This document shows positions 1 to 7,864 of a DNA stretch of 23,748 bases, piece by piece. The DNA is taken from positions 1 through 23,748 of the forward strand of contig CABRXX010000038.1 in the NCBI GenBank assembly GCA_902475025.1. The letters are read 5' to 3'. Every line of letters begins with the position of its first letter. Position 1 is the stretch's first letter. The notes under the pieces are model-generated. The model did no database searches and had not been told where the DNA came from. It saw nothing but the letters and a program-made list of their open reading frames with translations. The translations under genes and the position numbers were made by a program. This stretch comes from Merdiplasma sp905207905. GTDB taxonomy: Bacteria > Bacillota > Clostridia > Lachnospirales > Lachnospiraceae.

Positions 1-85
1 TTTTTGTCCGGACTATTTTCAAGTGGTCAGAATCCGTAAAAAGACCGTAAAGAGAACATCTGTGCACAGACATTTCCAGGCAAAA

Positions 86-733
86 CTAATCCTGGAATTT
101 TTCCAGATCCTCATTTTTACCGATTACATAGAGGATCTCACCCGTTTCCAGCGGTTGATTTGGCTGAAACTGCATAATCACCTCAGTTCCCCGCTTCATC
201 CCCACCACGTTCAGCCCATACTGGCGCCGCAGATCCAGCTCGATCAGAGATTTTCCTCCCCATTCCGCCGGAACCGCCACCTCTACAAGAGAAAAATCGG
301 GAGACAGAGCAATCCAGTCCATAAAATCCTGAGCGCCGATGTAACGCCCAATGCGCACTCCCATCTCCTGCTCCGGATACACCACCTTGGTCACTCCGAT
401 TTTTTCCAGGATTCTTCCATGCATATCATTTTTTGCTCTGGCAATAATGTACTCTACCCCCTGATCCTGACACATCATGGCGGCCACAATACTGGCCTCC
501 ATGTGATCCACCATGGTGATGATCGCTCCGTCTACATTCTTCAGCCCCAGCCCGGCTATGGCCTCCGGATCCTCTACATCCGCCGTCATAGCATAACTTA
601 CCTCATCAGCAATCATCTGAATCTTTTCCGGATCATTGTCCACCGCAATCACCTGACAGCCAGTACTTTCCAGCGTTCTGGCCACGCTGGCTCCAAACCG
701 GTCTATTCCAAATACTACATACTGTTTTTTCAT
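86..733 (-). CDS. ktrA: Potassium uptake regulatory subunit KtrA/TrkA family
   Basis: This is a cytosolic RCK (regulator of K+ conductance) subunit that binds nucleotide and gates the partner membrane subunit encoded just upstream (trkH/ktrB-like). The 215-residue protein has an N-terminal Rossmann fold (about residues 1-130; FGIDRFG near residue 8 and an acidic strand end at DNDPEK) and a C-terminal TrkA_C domain (about 135-215). The ATG at 733 is chosen because AAGGAGAAGG lies just upstream; the open frame extends to a TTG at 790 but that start has no comparable signal. The usual GxGxxG turn reads G-I-D-R-F-G, so the central glycine is an aspartate. The gap to the trkH stop is 61 bp, consistent with one operon. 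Family assignment is secure; KtrA versus TrkA naming is a matter of convention. Confidence 0.93.
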   Translation of the reverse strand: MKKQYVVFGIDRFGASVARTLESTGCQVIAVDNDPEKIQMIADEVSYAMTADVEDPEAIAGLGLKNVDGAIITMVDHMEASIVAAMMCQDQGVEYIIARAKNDMHGRILEKIGVTKVVYPEQEMGVRIGRYIGAQDFMDWIALSPDFSLVEVAVPAEWGGKSLIELDLRRQYGLNVVGMKRGTEVIMQFQPNQPLETGEILYVIGKNEDLEKFQD

Positions 734-794
734 TTTCCTTCTCCTTATCGCTTTCCCTAATTCCTGAAAGGACAGCTCCCCTGCCCCCAAACCC

Positions 795-2234
795 TTATCC
801 TACAACAATGTGTTCTCTGGGCAGCGTCCGCTTATCATTCTTCCTTCCCAGTTTTGCCGCCATCAAAAGAGGCAGAGTAATGGGGCCGATTCTTCCCACA
901 TACATCAGAAAAATAATAATGTATTTGCTTACTGTACCAAGATGAGGCGTCACATCTGCAGTCAGCCCCACCGTTCCCACCGCGGACACCACCTCATACA
1001 TGGCGTCAATCAGATCCACATGGGGTTCCAGCAGGGAGAGCGCCGTTGTGCCTGCCGCCACCAGCATCATCCCCACAGTCACCACTGCGATTCCCATGCG
1101 CACGGTACTGATATCAATTTTTCTCTTATAACATTCTGTATCCTCATGTCCCCGAAGGATGGACCAGCAGGTAAGCAGAACCACTGCAATGGTAACCGTC
1201 TTCATTCCCCCTGCGGTGCTTGCCGGAGATCCGCCCACAAACATCAGTACGCAGGACACAAACTTGGATGCCTCCCGCAGTGCAGACTGAGAGATGGTAA
1301 AAAAGCCTGCCGTTCTGGTGGTCACTGACTGGAACAGAGCAGCCATTGCCTTCTCCGGTGAAGACAGCCCTCCCAGAGTTTCCGGATTGTTCCACTCCGC
1401 TGCTGCAAAGAACAAAACGCCCGCCAAAATCAAAGATACCGTCATAGTAATCACGATCTTGGTGTGAAGCGCCATTCCCCGCAGGGATTTTTCCAGTCCC
1501 TCTCTTTTTATAAAAAGGTTTTTCAGAAATTTGGTGATATCCTTCCATACCCAAAAGCCCAGTCCCCCTGTAATGATCAATCCCATAATAACAAAATTAA
1601 TCCAGGGATTTCCAACGTATGCTGCCAAACTGGAATCTCCCAGAAGATCCACTCCCGCATTACAAAAGGCTGACACAGCGTGAAATACGCCGTACCAGAT
1701 TCCCCGCAAAAAACCGTACTCAGGAATAAAATGCAGGGCAAGGCAGACAGCACCCACGCTCTCCACAATCAAAGTTCCCTTTACCACATAGATCAGCATC
1801 CGCACCATACCGCTGACAGTGTCCGTACTGAAATAATCATGTATCAGCACTCTGGAGTTCAAAGAGATCTTTCTGCGCAGCACCAGCAAAAACAGCATGC
1901 CGCACACAATAATCCCCCATCCTCCGATCTGGATTAAAGCCAACAGCACCAGTTTTCCCAGAAAGGTAAACTGAACCGCAGGCACCACTGTCACCAGCCC
2001 GGTCACACAGACGCAGGTGCAGGAGGTAAACAGGGCGTCAACAAAGTTCAGCCACTGACCATCTGCATTACAGATAGGAAGCATCAAAATCAGAGCCCCC
2101 AACAATATGATTCCCATAAACCCCAGGACCATAATCTTCAGAGCTCCCCATCTCCTCTTCCTTTTTTTTAAAAAGGTTTCCGGATTTTTTCGCAGATATT
2201 CCGCAACGGTTTTTTCTTTCTTCTCCATACCCAT
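795..2234 (-). CDS. ktrB: Potassium transporter membrane subunit KtrB/TrkH family
   Basis: This is an integral membrane K+ translocating subunit of the SKT superfamily that works with the RCK protein encoded directly downstream. The 479-residue product carries a basic cytosolic N-terminus (about 1-30) and about eight to ten hydrophobic segments. Four pore-loop-like stretches are visible: SCTCVCVTGL, VSAFCNAGVD, VTTRTAGFFT and VSAVGTVGLT, matching the four-fold M1-P-M2 plan of the family. Length is close to that usual for KtrB (about 450). ATG at 2234 is preceded by AGGGTGG; a second ATG two codons later is possible. It follows rlmB by 9 bp on the same strand. Ion specificity (K+, possibly Na+-coupled) is inferred from the family. 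Confidence 0.95.
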   Translation of the reverse strand: MGMEKKEKTVAEYLRKNPETFLKKRKRRWGALKIMVLGFMGIILLGALILMLPICNADGQWLNFVDALFTSCTCVCVTGLVTVVPAVQFTFLGKLVLLALIQIGGWGIIVCGMLFLLVLRRKISLNSRVLIHDYFSTDTVSGMVRMLIYVVKGTLIVESVGAVCLALHFIPEYGFLRGIWYGVFHAVSAFCNAGVDLLGDSSLAAYVGNPWINFVIMGLIITGGLGFWVWKDITKFLKNLFIKREGLEKSLRGMALHTKIVITMTVSLILAGVLFFAAAEWNNPETLGGLSSPEKAMAALFQSVTTRTAGFFTISQSALREASKFVSCVLMFVGGSPASTAGGMKTVTIAVVLLTCWSILRGHEDTECYKRKIDISTVRMGIAVVTVGMMLVAAGTTALSLLEPHVDLIDAMYEVVSAVGTVGLTADVTPHLGTVSKYIIIFLMYVGRIGPITLPLLMAAKLGRKNDKRTLPREHIVVG

Positions 2235-2243
2235 TCCACCCTG

Positions 2244-2993
2244 CTATTTTCCGGCTCCTATTCGCTGCCGGACGATCTCATAGGCCAGCACGCCTGCTGC
2301 CACAGATGCGTTCAGGGAATCGATCTCTCCTTTCATGGGGATAGAAGCGATAAAATCGCACTTTTCCCGCACCAGGCGGCTGACTCCCTCCCCCTCGTTT
2401 CCGATCACCAGACCCATGGGTCCCTTCAGATCCAGATCATACATCAGTTCTCCACCCATATCGGCGCAGACAAACCAAAGTCCTTCTTTTTTCAGTTCCT
2501 CAATGACAGCAGTCAGATTATTCACCTTGGCAACCGGAGTATAATTCAGAGCGCCGGCGGAGGTTCTTGCCACCACCGCCGTAAGTCCCACTGCGCGGCG
2601 TTTGGGGATAATCACCCCATGGGCTCCTGCCTGATTGGCCGTCCGAATAATTGCCCCCAGATTGTGGGGATCCTCAATCCCATCCAGCAGGAAAATAAAG
2701 GGCGGCTCCCCCTTCTCCCTGGCCAGGTTTAGAATATCCTCCACCTGAGCGTACTTATAAGCCGCTGCATGGGCAATCACGCCCTGATGCTTTCCTGTCT
2801 GGGAAAGTTGATCCAGCCGCTCCTTTTTCACCCGGTTCACAATGGTCTCCTGTTTTCTCGCCTCTCTGAGTATGGACATAACAGGGCCATCCGTCAATCC
2901 GTCCTGTACAAACAGTTTATCAATGGTCTTTCCAGAGCGAAAGGCCTCCAGCACCGCATTCCTTCCCTCAATGGTCAGCTCTTCAAAGCTCAT
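2244..2993 (-). CDS. rlmB: 23S rRNA (guanosine-2'-O-)-methyltransferase RlmB-type (SPOUT family)
   Basis: The predicted role is S-adenosylmethionine-dependent 2'-O-methylation of a 23S rRNA guanosine (G2251 in E. coli numbering), in the cytosol. The 249-residue protein has an N-terminal SpoU substrate-binding domain (about 1-75, beginning IEGRNAVLEA) and a C-terminal SPOUT domain with the three family motifs: NLGAIIRTAN, VIGNEGEGVS and SLNASVAAGV. ATG at 2993 has GGAGG nine bases upstream; the frame remains open to a TTG at 3014 without a better signal. The start overlaps the end of mrnC by 11 bp, indicating translational coupling. Other TrmH/SpoU members are similar, but the mrnC-rlmB neighbourhood is the classic Firmicutes arrangement. 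Confidence 0.95.
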   Translation of the reverse strand: MSFEELTIEGRNAVLEAFRSGKTIDKLFVQDGLTDGPVMSILREARKQETIVNRVKKERLDQLSQTGKHQGVIAHAAAYKYAQVEDILNLAREKGEPPFIFLLDGIEDPHNLGAIIRTANQAGAHGVIIPKRRAVGLTAVVARTSAGALNYTPVAKVNNLTAVIEELKKEGLWFVCADMGGELMYDLDLKGPMGLVIGNEGEGVSRLVREKCDFIASIPMKGEIDSLNASVAAGVLAYEIVRQRIGAGK

Positions 2994-3462
2994 ATCCGCT
3001 TTCCTCCAATCCAAGACTGATCAAATCTATCATCCTCTGATATTCTTCCCTTAAATACAGATACCCCATCAGAGCCTCAAAGCCTGTGGCCTCCAGATAT
3101 TCCCTGCGGCTGGCATTTTTCGCTGTATTGTACGGCTTGGCATTATGCCCCCGACGATAAACGGCCAGCTCCGCCTCCTCAAGACGAGGGAGCAGCGCCT
3201 GAATCAATTTTGCCTGGGCTCCCGCCCGCACAAGATTGGTAGCCTTCTGATGCAGCTTGGCTGTCTGGGTATTTCCTCGCTTTGCCAGCACGGTGCGAAT
3301 CACAAGCTCATACACCGCATCTCCCACATAGGCCAGCGTCAGGGGAGAATATTGAGAAAAATCTCTTTTTTTCAGATGAAAGGCATCCTCCAGCAGAAAG
3401 GAAAATCCTTCCCCAGCCTTCCGATCTTCCTCCTTACCCCCACAGACTATGCTCTCTTCCAT
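2983..3462 (-). CDS. mrnC: Mini-ribonuclease 3
   Basis: Mini-RNase III is a double-strand-specific endoribonuclease that matures 23S rRNA in Firmicutes. It has the RNase III catalytic domain without the dsRNA-binding domain, and the 159-residue length fits that. The catalytic signature LAYVGDAVYE lies at about residues 43-52, with Asp48 and Glu52 as predicted metal ligands; a second acidic cluster (LEATGFEALMGYLYL) sits near the C-terminus as in RNase III folds. The first 30 residues are an acidic, poorly conserved extension. ATG at 3462 has GAAGGTG upstream and overlaps the end of cysS by 16 bp. The gene also overlaps rlmB, so all three are very probably co-translated. Confidence 0.95.
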   Translation of the reverse strand: MEESIVCGGKEEDRKAGEGFSFLLEDAFHLKKRDFSQYSPLTLAYVGDAVYELVIRTVLAKRGNTQTAKLHQKATNLVRAGAQAKLIQALLPRLEEAELAVYRRGHNAKPYNTAKNASRREYLEATGFEALMGYLYLREEYQRMIDLISLGLEESGYEL

Positions 3463-4853
3463 TTCACACCTTCTCTGGTATCCAGAAGCTGGATTCCCTT
3501 CTCCAGAAGCTGATCCCGAATCTCATCCGCTCTGGCAAAATTTCTGGCTTTTCTGGCTTCCTGACGTTCCTGTATCAGACCTTCAATCTCCTCGTCCAGA
3601 AGCTCCTCTTTCTTCTCCAGTATCAGCCCAAGTACCTCTCCCAGTTCCAGGATTTCATCCCGCACGGCCAGAATCAGTGCCCTGGAGTTTTCTCCTGTCA
3701 CATTGGAATTTGCAAATTTTACCAGCTCAAAGATCACCGATACCGCATCTGCGGTGTTCAGGTCATCATCCATCGCCTCATCAAATCTGGAAGTAAAGGC
3801 TTTCGCTTCTTTTAATGTTTCCCCTTCTTTTTCCTGAAGCTCCTGAATGGAAGCATTGTCTGCCAGGAATTTCAGATTATCCACTGCATTGACAATCCGC
3901 TCCAGTCCATTTTTCGCAGCCTCCATCAGCTCTGCGCTGAAATTTAAGGGACTTCTGTAATGAGCGCTGAGCATAAAGAACCGCAGCACCTGGAGATCAT
4001 ATTTTTCCTTAATATCTCTGACTGTAAAAAAGTTTCCCAGAGATTTGGACATTTTCTTATTGTCGATATTTAAAAATCCGTTGTGCAGCCAGTATCTGGC
4101 AAAGGGCTTGCCATTGCAGCACTCACTCTGAGCAATCTCGTTCTCATGGTGCGGAAAAATCAGATCCTCGCCTCCTGCATGGATATCAATCTCCTCTCCC
4201 AGATAGCGCTTCGCCATCACAGAGCACTCAATATGCCAACCGGGACGCCCCTGACTCCAGGGAGACTCCCAGAAAGGTTCTCCTTCTTTTTTCGGCTTCC
4301 AAAGCACAAAATCCAGAGGATCTTCCTTCTCATCCTCCCCAGTCACCAGAAGGGAACGATTGCCGGAGCGCAGATCGTCCAGATTCTTGTGAGACAGTTT
4401 TCCGTACTCCTTAAATTTCCTGGTACGAAAATACACAGTACCATTTACATTATAGGCATACCCTTTCTCTACCAGATCAGAGATCATGTCCACCATTCCT
4501 CCAATCTCCTGGGTAGCCAGCGGATGCGTGGTAGCGGGACGTACGTTCATATCCGCCATATCTTGTTTACACTCTTTAATATACCGTTCGGAGATCTCCT
4601 GGGGGGATACGCCCTCCTCATTGGCCTTTTTAATGATCTTATCATCCACATCTGTAAAATTGGACACAAAATTCACTTCGTATCCCTTGTGCTCCATATA
4701 ACGTCTTGCGGTATCAAACACAATCATGGGACGGGCATTTCCAATATGAATCAAATTATAGACCGTTGGGCCGCACACATACATCGAAACCTTTCCCGGC
4801 ACCAGGGGTACAAACTCTTCCTTTTTCTTTGTAAGGGTATTATAAAATTTCAT
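3447..4853 (-). CDS. cysS: Cysteinyl-tRNA synthetase
   Basis: A class I aminoacyl-tRNA synthetase that charges tRNA-Cys. The 468-residue protein carries the zinc and cysteine-binding start YVCGPTVYN (Cys27), the HIGH-like motif as HIGN (about 36-39), the second zinc cluster GWHIECSVMA and PHHENE, and KMSKS at about 267-271 followed by LGNFF. The C-terminal helical anticodon-binding region ends in the usual LEKGIQLLDT/KW segment. Length is normal. ATG at 4853 is preceded by GAGGTGAACAGG; an in-frame GTG at 4862 falls inside this signal and is less likely. A good promoter and a leader hairpin lie upstream. No T-box consensus is visible in the 168-bp leader interval. Confidence 0.98.
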   Translation of the reverse strand: MKFYNTLTKKKEEFVPLVPGKVSMYVCGPTVYNLIHIGNARPMIVFDTARRYMEHKGYEVNFVSNFTDVDDKIIKKANEEGVSPQEISERYIKECKQDMADMNVRPATTHPLATQEIGGMVDMISDLVEKGYAYNVNGTVYFRTRKFKEYGKLSHKNLDDLRSGNRSLLVTGEDEKEDPLDFVLWKPKKEGEPFWESPWSQGRPGWHIECSVMAKRYLGEEIDIHAGGEDLIFPHHENEIAQSECCNGKPFARYWLHNGFLNIDNKKMSKSLGNFFTVRDIKEKYDLQVLRFFMLSAHYRSPLNFSAELMEAAKNGLERIVNAVDNLKFLADNASIQELQEKEGETLKEAKAFTSRFDEAMDDDLNTADAVSVIFELVKFANSNVTGENSRALILAVRDEILELGEVLGLILEKKEELLDEEIEGLIQERQEARKARNFARADEIRDQLLEKGIQLLDTREGVKWKRA

Positions 4854-4892
4854 CCTGTTCACCTCATATTTTCAATTCACTGGTATAAAACT

Positions 4893-4909
4893 GGCGGCAA
4901 AATGCCGCC
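4893..4909 (-). other. Perfect GC-rich hairpin in the cysS 5' leader
   Basis: A 7-bp perfect stem GGCGGCA / TGCCGCC with a 3-base loop lies between the cysS promoter and its start codon. On the minus strand it is followed by AGTTTTA, a weak T-tract. It could be a weak terminator or attenuator for readthrough, or an mRNA-stabilising element. The sequence does not decide between these. Confidence 0.5.
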
Positions 4910-4923
4910 GCAAGTTCTCCTTT

Positions 4924-4952
4924 AGTCTATGCAATCCAATCTGGTTTGTCAA
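4924..4952 (-). promoter_or_regulatory. Sigma-A-type promoter for cysS
   Basis: Read on the minus strand, this is TTGACA, a 17-bp spacer, then TAGACT. The -35 box is perfect and the -10 box matches 4 of 6 positions. It lies about 70 bp upstream of the cysS start codon and downstream of the acetyltransferase stop, so cysS-mrnC-rlmB-trkH-trkA can be transcribed independently of ispF. Confidence 0.7.
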
Positions 4953-5021
4953 TGAAAATGTTCCTTACGGTGCTTCCGCCTCCTGGCTTCTGCAGCCGCA
5001 TTCCAAATCATCCCGCTCCAA

Positions 5022-6101
5022 TCACACCACTTCACAGATCATGGTGTGACAGAAAGGATTCGCTGCCCCCAGCCTGGCCGGAAGATCTGCAATATCCACG
5101 GTCTCTATCCTGGCCTCCTCCGCAGCCAGAAGCTCCAGGCGGCGTATCTGACCGCCCTGAGGAGTAACGGTGAGTTCAAACAGCCCCTGATTCTGAGGGA
5201 GAAGCGCATCCGTCACATACCAGATCTTGGTAACCCTCTCTTTCGCCCTCACTCTGGTTATAAATGCTTCCAGATTGGTGATTCTGGCCATCATGGGCGG
5301 AAAAGCCTCTCTGGCCTCACACCTTGCGCAAAGAGGCTGCGCATCTTTTCCCCCCGCTGCTGCCTCTACTGTCTTTTCTGAAGCCGCAGACAGCTTCTGC
5401 CCCTTTCTGGCTTTACCGACCGCTTCTGCTTCCTCCGTCATTGCAGCAGATCGCTGCGCCCCAAAGAGGATCTCCAAACTGCCCCCACTGACCTCCTGTT
5501 CCTGCGCCAGCCTGCGGTAATAATCCGGGCTTCTCTTAGAAAACAACTGAAACTGGGATGTCATCTCCTGATTTACCTTCTCAGACAGACGCTCCAGAAG
5601 CTCTTGGTCTTCCAGAAGCTCCCGGTCGGCCTTCTTCCAATTCTCCGGCCTGATCCCTCCCGGCTCCATCCCCTTCGTCAACAAGTTCAGAATCCTATCC
5701 TCCTCCCACTGCCAGGGCCAGGCTCTTCCAAACCCAAAAGGCGTATAGATGGCTTCAGAAGCCGGCATCAGAAACACAAAGGGGGCTCCCTGCTGCTCCA
5801 GATCCTTCAGAGCCTGGGTAAGGAGGCTGCGCATCAAACCTTTGTGCCGATAATCCGGCTCTGTGGCAACTGCCACCACATACCAGAGTACCAGCTCCTC
5901 TCCGTTCCAAAGTACCCGGCAGGGGTTGAGATGGAGCATTCCATGAATGCCCGACTCATCCTCCGCCCCATAGATCTGATTTTCCCTTGCCCTGGTTTTA
6001 TAATAGTAATCTACAAAGGATTGTTCATCCTCTGAAAATACCAGTTCATACAATGCTCTGGTATTTTCATGCTCCCAATTTTCCAGTTTTCTAAAATTCA
6101 T
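5022..6101 (-). CDS. Eis-like GNAT family N-acetyltransferase
   Basis: The 359-residue protein has a GNAT domain first (about 1-140) with the acetyl-CoA pocket around VATEPDYRHKGLMRSLL, followed by a second GNAT-like half and a C-terminal segment with the organisation of Eis-type acetyltransferases (about 400 residues, tandem GNAT plus SCP2-like domain). The acceptor is unknown; family members acetylate aminoglycosides, polyamines or protein lysines. A stretch rich in Ala, Glu, Lys and Ser (about residues 216-265) looks like a low-complexity insert. ATG at 6101 is chosen for the complete GNAT start and AAGGATG upstream. An ATG at 6131 and a TTG at 6236 are in frame; the longer N-terminus is lysine-rich and not domain-like. 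The gene lies between ispF and cysS on the same strand. Confidence 0.82.
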   Translation of the reverse strand: MNFRKLENWEHENTRALYELVFSEDEQSFVDYYYKTRARENQIYGAEDESGIHGMLHLNPCRVLWNGEELVLWYVVAVATEPDYRHKGLMRSLLTQALKDLEQQGAPFVFLMPASEAIYTPFGFGRAWPWQWEEDRILNLLTKGMEPGGIRPENWKKADRELLEDQELLERLSEKVNQEMTSQFQLFSKRSPDYYRRLAQEQEVSGGSLEILFGAQRSAAMTEEAEAVGKARKGQKLSAASEKTVEAAAGGKDAQPLCARCEAREAFPPMMARITNLEAFITRVRAKERVTKIWYVTDALLPQNQGLFELTVTPQGGQIRRLELLAAEEARIETVDIADLPARLGAANPFCHTMICEVV

Positions 6102-6240
6102 AGTTTCATCCTTTTCCTGCTTCTGGGGCATCTTCTTTTTCTTCTTCCGGGCTGTCCCCGGTCTTATCCTCCCATCTGCCTGCAGCGCTGTCTCCTGACA
6201 GCACTTCCCTCTGCCTGCGGCTCCGCTTTCTGACAAGTCC

Positions 6241-6780
6241 TTATTCTCTGCATCCGCCGCAGCCTCCGCATCCCCCTGCTGTCATAACGTCGTCAGACAC
6301 CAGATCCATCAAAGGCAGCAGCAGACAGATGGCCTGGGCAGAGATTCCCTCTCCAGTGCCCGTAAAGCCCAGCCCCTCCTCTGTGGTAGCTTTTATGTTC
6401 ACCTGATCCACTTCAATCCCCAGAGCTCTTGCCACATTCTCCCGCATCTTTGGCAGATGCGGCATCATCTTGGGTTTCTGGGCAATGATGGTGGCATCAA
6501 TATTTTCGATTACATAATTATGATCCTCCAGCAGCCTGCCCACCTGCTCCAAAAGAACCATGCTGGAAATTCCCTTATATGCCGGATCGGTATCGGGAAA
6601 ATGCTGTCCAATATCCCCAAGAGCCGCCGCTCCCAGCAGTGCGTCCATAATGGCATGAACGATCACATCCGCGTCAGAGTGGCCGAGAAGCCCTTTCTCA
6701 TAAGGAATTTTCACGCCTCCCAGTATCAGATCCCTTCCTTCGGTCAGTTTATGCACATCATATCCCATTCCTATTCTCAT
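6241..6780 (-). CDS. ispF: 2-C-methyl-D-erythritol 2,4-cyclodiphosphate synthase
   Basis: This is the MEP (non-mevalonate) isoprenoid pathway enzyme that cyclises CDP-methylerythritol 2-phosphate with loss of CMP; it is a cytosolic homotrimer with an active-site metal. The start RIGMGYDVHKL gives the metal ligands Asp8 and His10, and LLGHSDADVIVHAIMDALLGAA contains the third ligand His42. FPDTDPAYKG, NIDATI, KATTEEGLGFTG and GEGISAQA follow in the canonical order. The enzyme normally ends shortly after the last motif (about 155-160 residues). Here 179 residues end in a tail containing GGCGGCGGC, an unusual cysteine/glycine extension. ATG at 6780 is preferred; another ATG three codons upstream (6789) sits inside the Shine-Dalgarno region. 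Confidence 0.96.
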   Translation of the reverse strand: MRIGMGYDVHKLTEGRDLILGGVKIPYEKGLLGHSDADVIVHAIMDALLGAAALGDIGQHFPDTDPAYKGISSMVLLEQVGRLLEDHNYVIENIDATIIAQKPKMMPHLPKMRENVARALGIEVDQVNIKATTEEGLGFTGTGEGISAQAICLLLPLMDLVSDDVMTAGGCGGCGGCRE

Positions 6781-6832
6781 ATACCTCATCCTTTCTTCTG
6801 TTCCTATTTCTGGCCAAATACTTCCAATGGAA

Positions 6833-6876
6833 AAACCGCCTTCTTATGAAAATAAGATAGCCATAAACCGCCTTCT
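6833..6876. repeat. 12-bp direct repeat around the ispF promoter
   Basis: AAACCGCCTTCT occurs at 6833-6844 and again at 6865-6876, 32 bp apart, close to three helical turns. The second copy lies within the spacer of the ispF promoter and the first just downstream of its -10 box. This layout would suit a DNA-binding regulator, but none is identified. Confidence 0.55.
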
Positions 6877-6882
6877 CGTCAA
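6854..6882 (-). promoter_or_regulatory. Sigma-A-type promoter for ispF
   Basis: Minus strand TTGACG, 17-bp spacer, TATCTT. It matches consensus at 5 of 6 and 4 of 6 positions with ideal spacing, about 75 bp upstream of the ispF start codon and downstream of a strong terminator-like hairpin. Confidence 0.6.
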
Positions 6883-6936
6883 GGCCTTTTGTTTTTCTGA
6901 AAGCTTCTCACCCTTCTATGGTATGACGAATAAAAT

Positions 6937-6979
6937 CCCCTCTGAACAGATCTCAAAATCCTACGTCTGTTCAGAGGGG
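6937..6979 (-). terminator. Strong intrinsic terminator between the ABC operon and ispF
   Basis: A perfect 14-bp stem, CCCCTCTGAACAGA / TCTGTTCAGAGGGG, with a 15-base loop. On the minus strand it is followed by ATTTTATT, and it sits downstream of the ABC transporter operon and upstream of the ispF promoter. A-rich sequence on the other side means it could also act on the plus strand, but no plus-strand gene ends here. Confidence 0.7.
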
Positions 6980-7044
6980 AAAATAGAAAAATTTTCAGGT
7001 GGCTTATAAAGTATACATTCTCTGCAGGATCCCTATCCCGTGGG

Positions 7045-7077
7045 CCGGATCATACAATTGCTTTTTCTATGATCCGG
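7045..7077 (-). other. Inverted repeat immediately downstream of the ABC ATPase gene
   Basis: A perfect 10-bp inverted repeat, CCGGATCATA / TATGATCCGG, with a 13-base loop, starts seven bases beyond the ATPase stop codon. It lacks a T-tract on the minus strand. It may protect the mRNA 3' end or pause polymerase ahead of the stronger terminator at 6937-6979. Confidence 0.5.
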
Positions 7078-7083
7078 ATTCTA

Positions 7084-7863
7084 TCATCTGCGTTTCACGA
7101 GAACCATCTTCCTGTCCTGCACAGATACGATATCTGCCTGAACGCCATAGGCTTCTGCAATAATCTCCGATGAAAGCGCAGTATCCGGTTTCCCATCCGA
7201 AAGTATCCGTCCCTGCTTCATAACGACCACTTGATCTGCATAATCAAGTGCGTTGTTTAAATCGTGGATAACAGCCACCACTGTAATCCTTTTCTCTTTA
7301 CTGATTCTTCTTAAAAGCTCCATTGTCTCTATCTGATAACGCAAATCCAAATTGCTGGTAGGCTCATCCAGAAGCAAAACCTCCGGTTCCTGCACAATTG
7401 CTCTGGCAAAGAGCGCTCTCTGACGTTCTCCTCCACTCAAAGCGCTCAGATTTCGAAATGCAAATTCCTCCAGTTCAAACTCTTCCAGCACCTCTGATAC
7501 CAGATTAAGCTCTTCCGCCGAAGCCTTCGCTCCCATTCGGGGAAGTCTGCCGGAAAGCACCGTCTCCATTACGGATAACCCGGAAACCGCTGAAATATTC
7601 TGTGGAACATACCCGAAAAGTCTTGCTCGCCGCTTCAAAGACCAACTGCCAATATTTTCCTTCTCCCAGCTTATACTGCCCTGCTGCGGACCTATTAATC
7701 CATTGATACATTTTAGCAAAGTGGATTTCCCCGCCCCATTGGCTCCCAGAAGAACACAGACCGCTCCTTTCTCAACCCGAAAGCTTACCGAATCCAGTAT
7801 CTTCTTTTTATGCATTCCTCTTCCATAGGAAAAAAGAAGACCGGTTGTCTCTAATCCAGACAT
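7084..7863 (-). CDS. Corrinoid/iron-complex ABC transporter ATP-binding protein (BtuD/FecE type)
   Basis: Cytoplasmic ATPase subunit that powers the importer encoded by the two upstream genes. The 259 residues contain Walker A GANGAGKST (about 40-48), Q-loop YVPQN, signature LSGGERQR (about 142-149), Walker B VLLLDEPTS (about 162-170) and the H-loop histidine in VIHDLNNA (His200). All catalytic residues are present. The start codon lies 1 bp from the permease stop, with AAGGT upstream, so translation is coupled. The substrate is inferred to be cobalamin or a related corrinoid because the operon leader carries a cobalamin riboswitch; by sequence alone it could equally be an iron-siderophore ATPase. 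Confidence 0.93.
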   Translation of the reverse strand: MSGLETTGLLFSYGRGMHKKKILDSVSFRVEKGAVCVLLGANGAGKSTLLKCINGLIGPQQGSISWEKENIGSWSLKRRARLFGYVPQNISAVSGLSVMETVLSGRLPRMGAKASAEELNLVSEVLEEFELEEFAFRNLSALSGGERQRALFARAIVQEPEVLLLDEPTSNLDLRYQIETMELLRRISKEKRITVVAVIHDLNNALDYADQVVVMKQGRILSDGKPDTALSSEIIAEAYGVQADIVSVQDRKMVLVKRR

Positions 7864-7864
7864 A

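Noticed and set aside
1..85. Palindrome TCTGTGCACAGA (59-70), direct repeat CCGTAAA (35-41 and 46-52) and GTCCGGAC (6-13) downstream of the K+ transporter genes.
   Set aside because: Short, without loop or T-tract, at the window edge; not enough to call a terminator or operator.
23..760. A long plus-strand open frame opposite trkA.
   Set aside because: It is antisense to a clear RCK protein, is rich in His, Pro and Arg typical of reverse-complement frames, and has no plausible start signal.
4083..4925. A 280-codon plus-strand open frame opposite cysS.
   Set aside because: It mirrors a fully motif-supported CysRS; no domain or ribosome binding site is visible.
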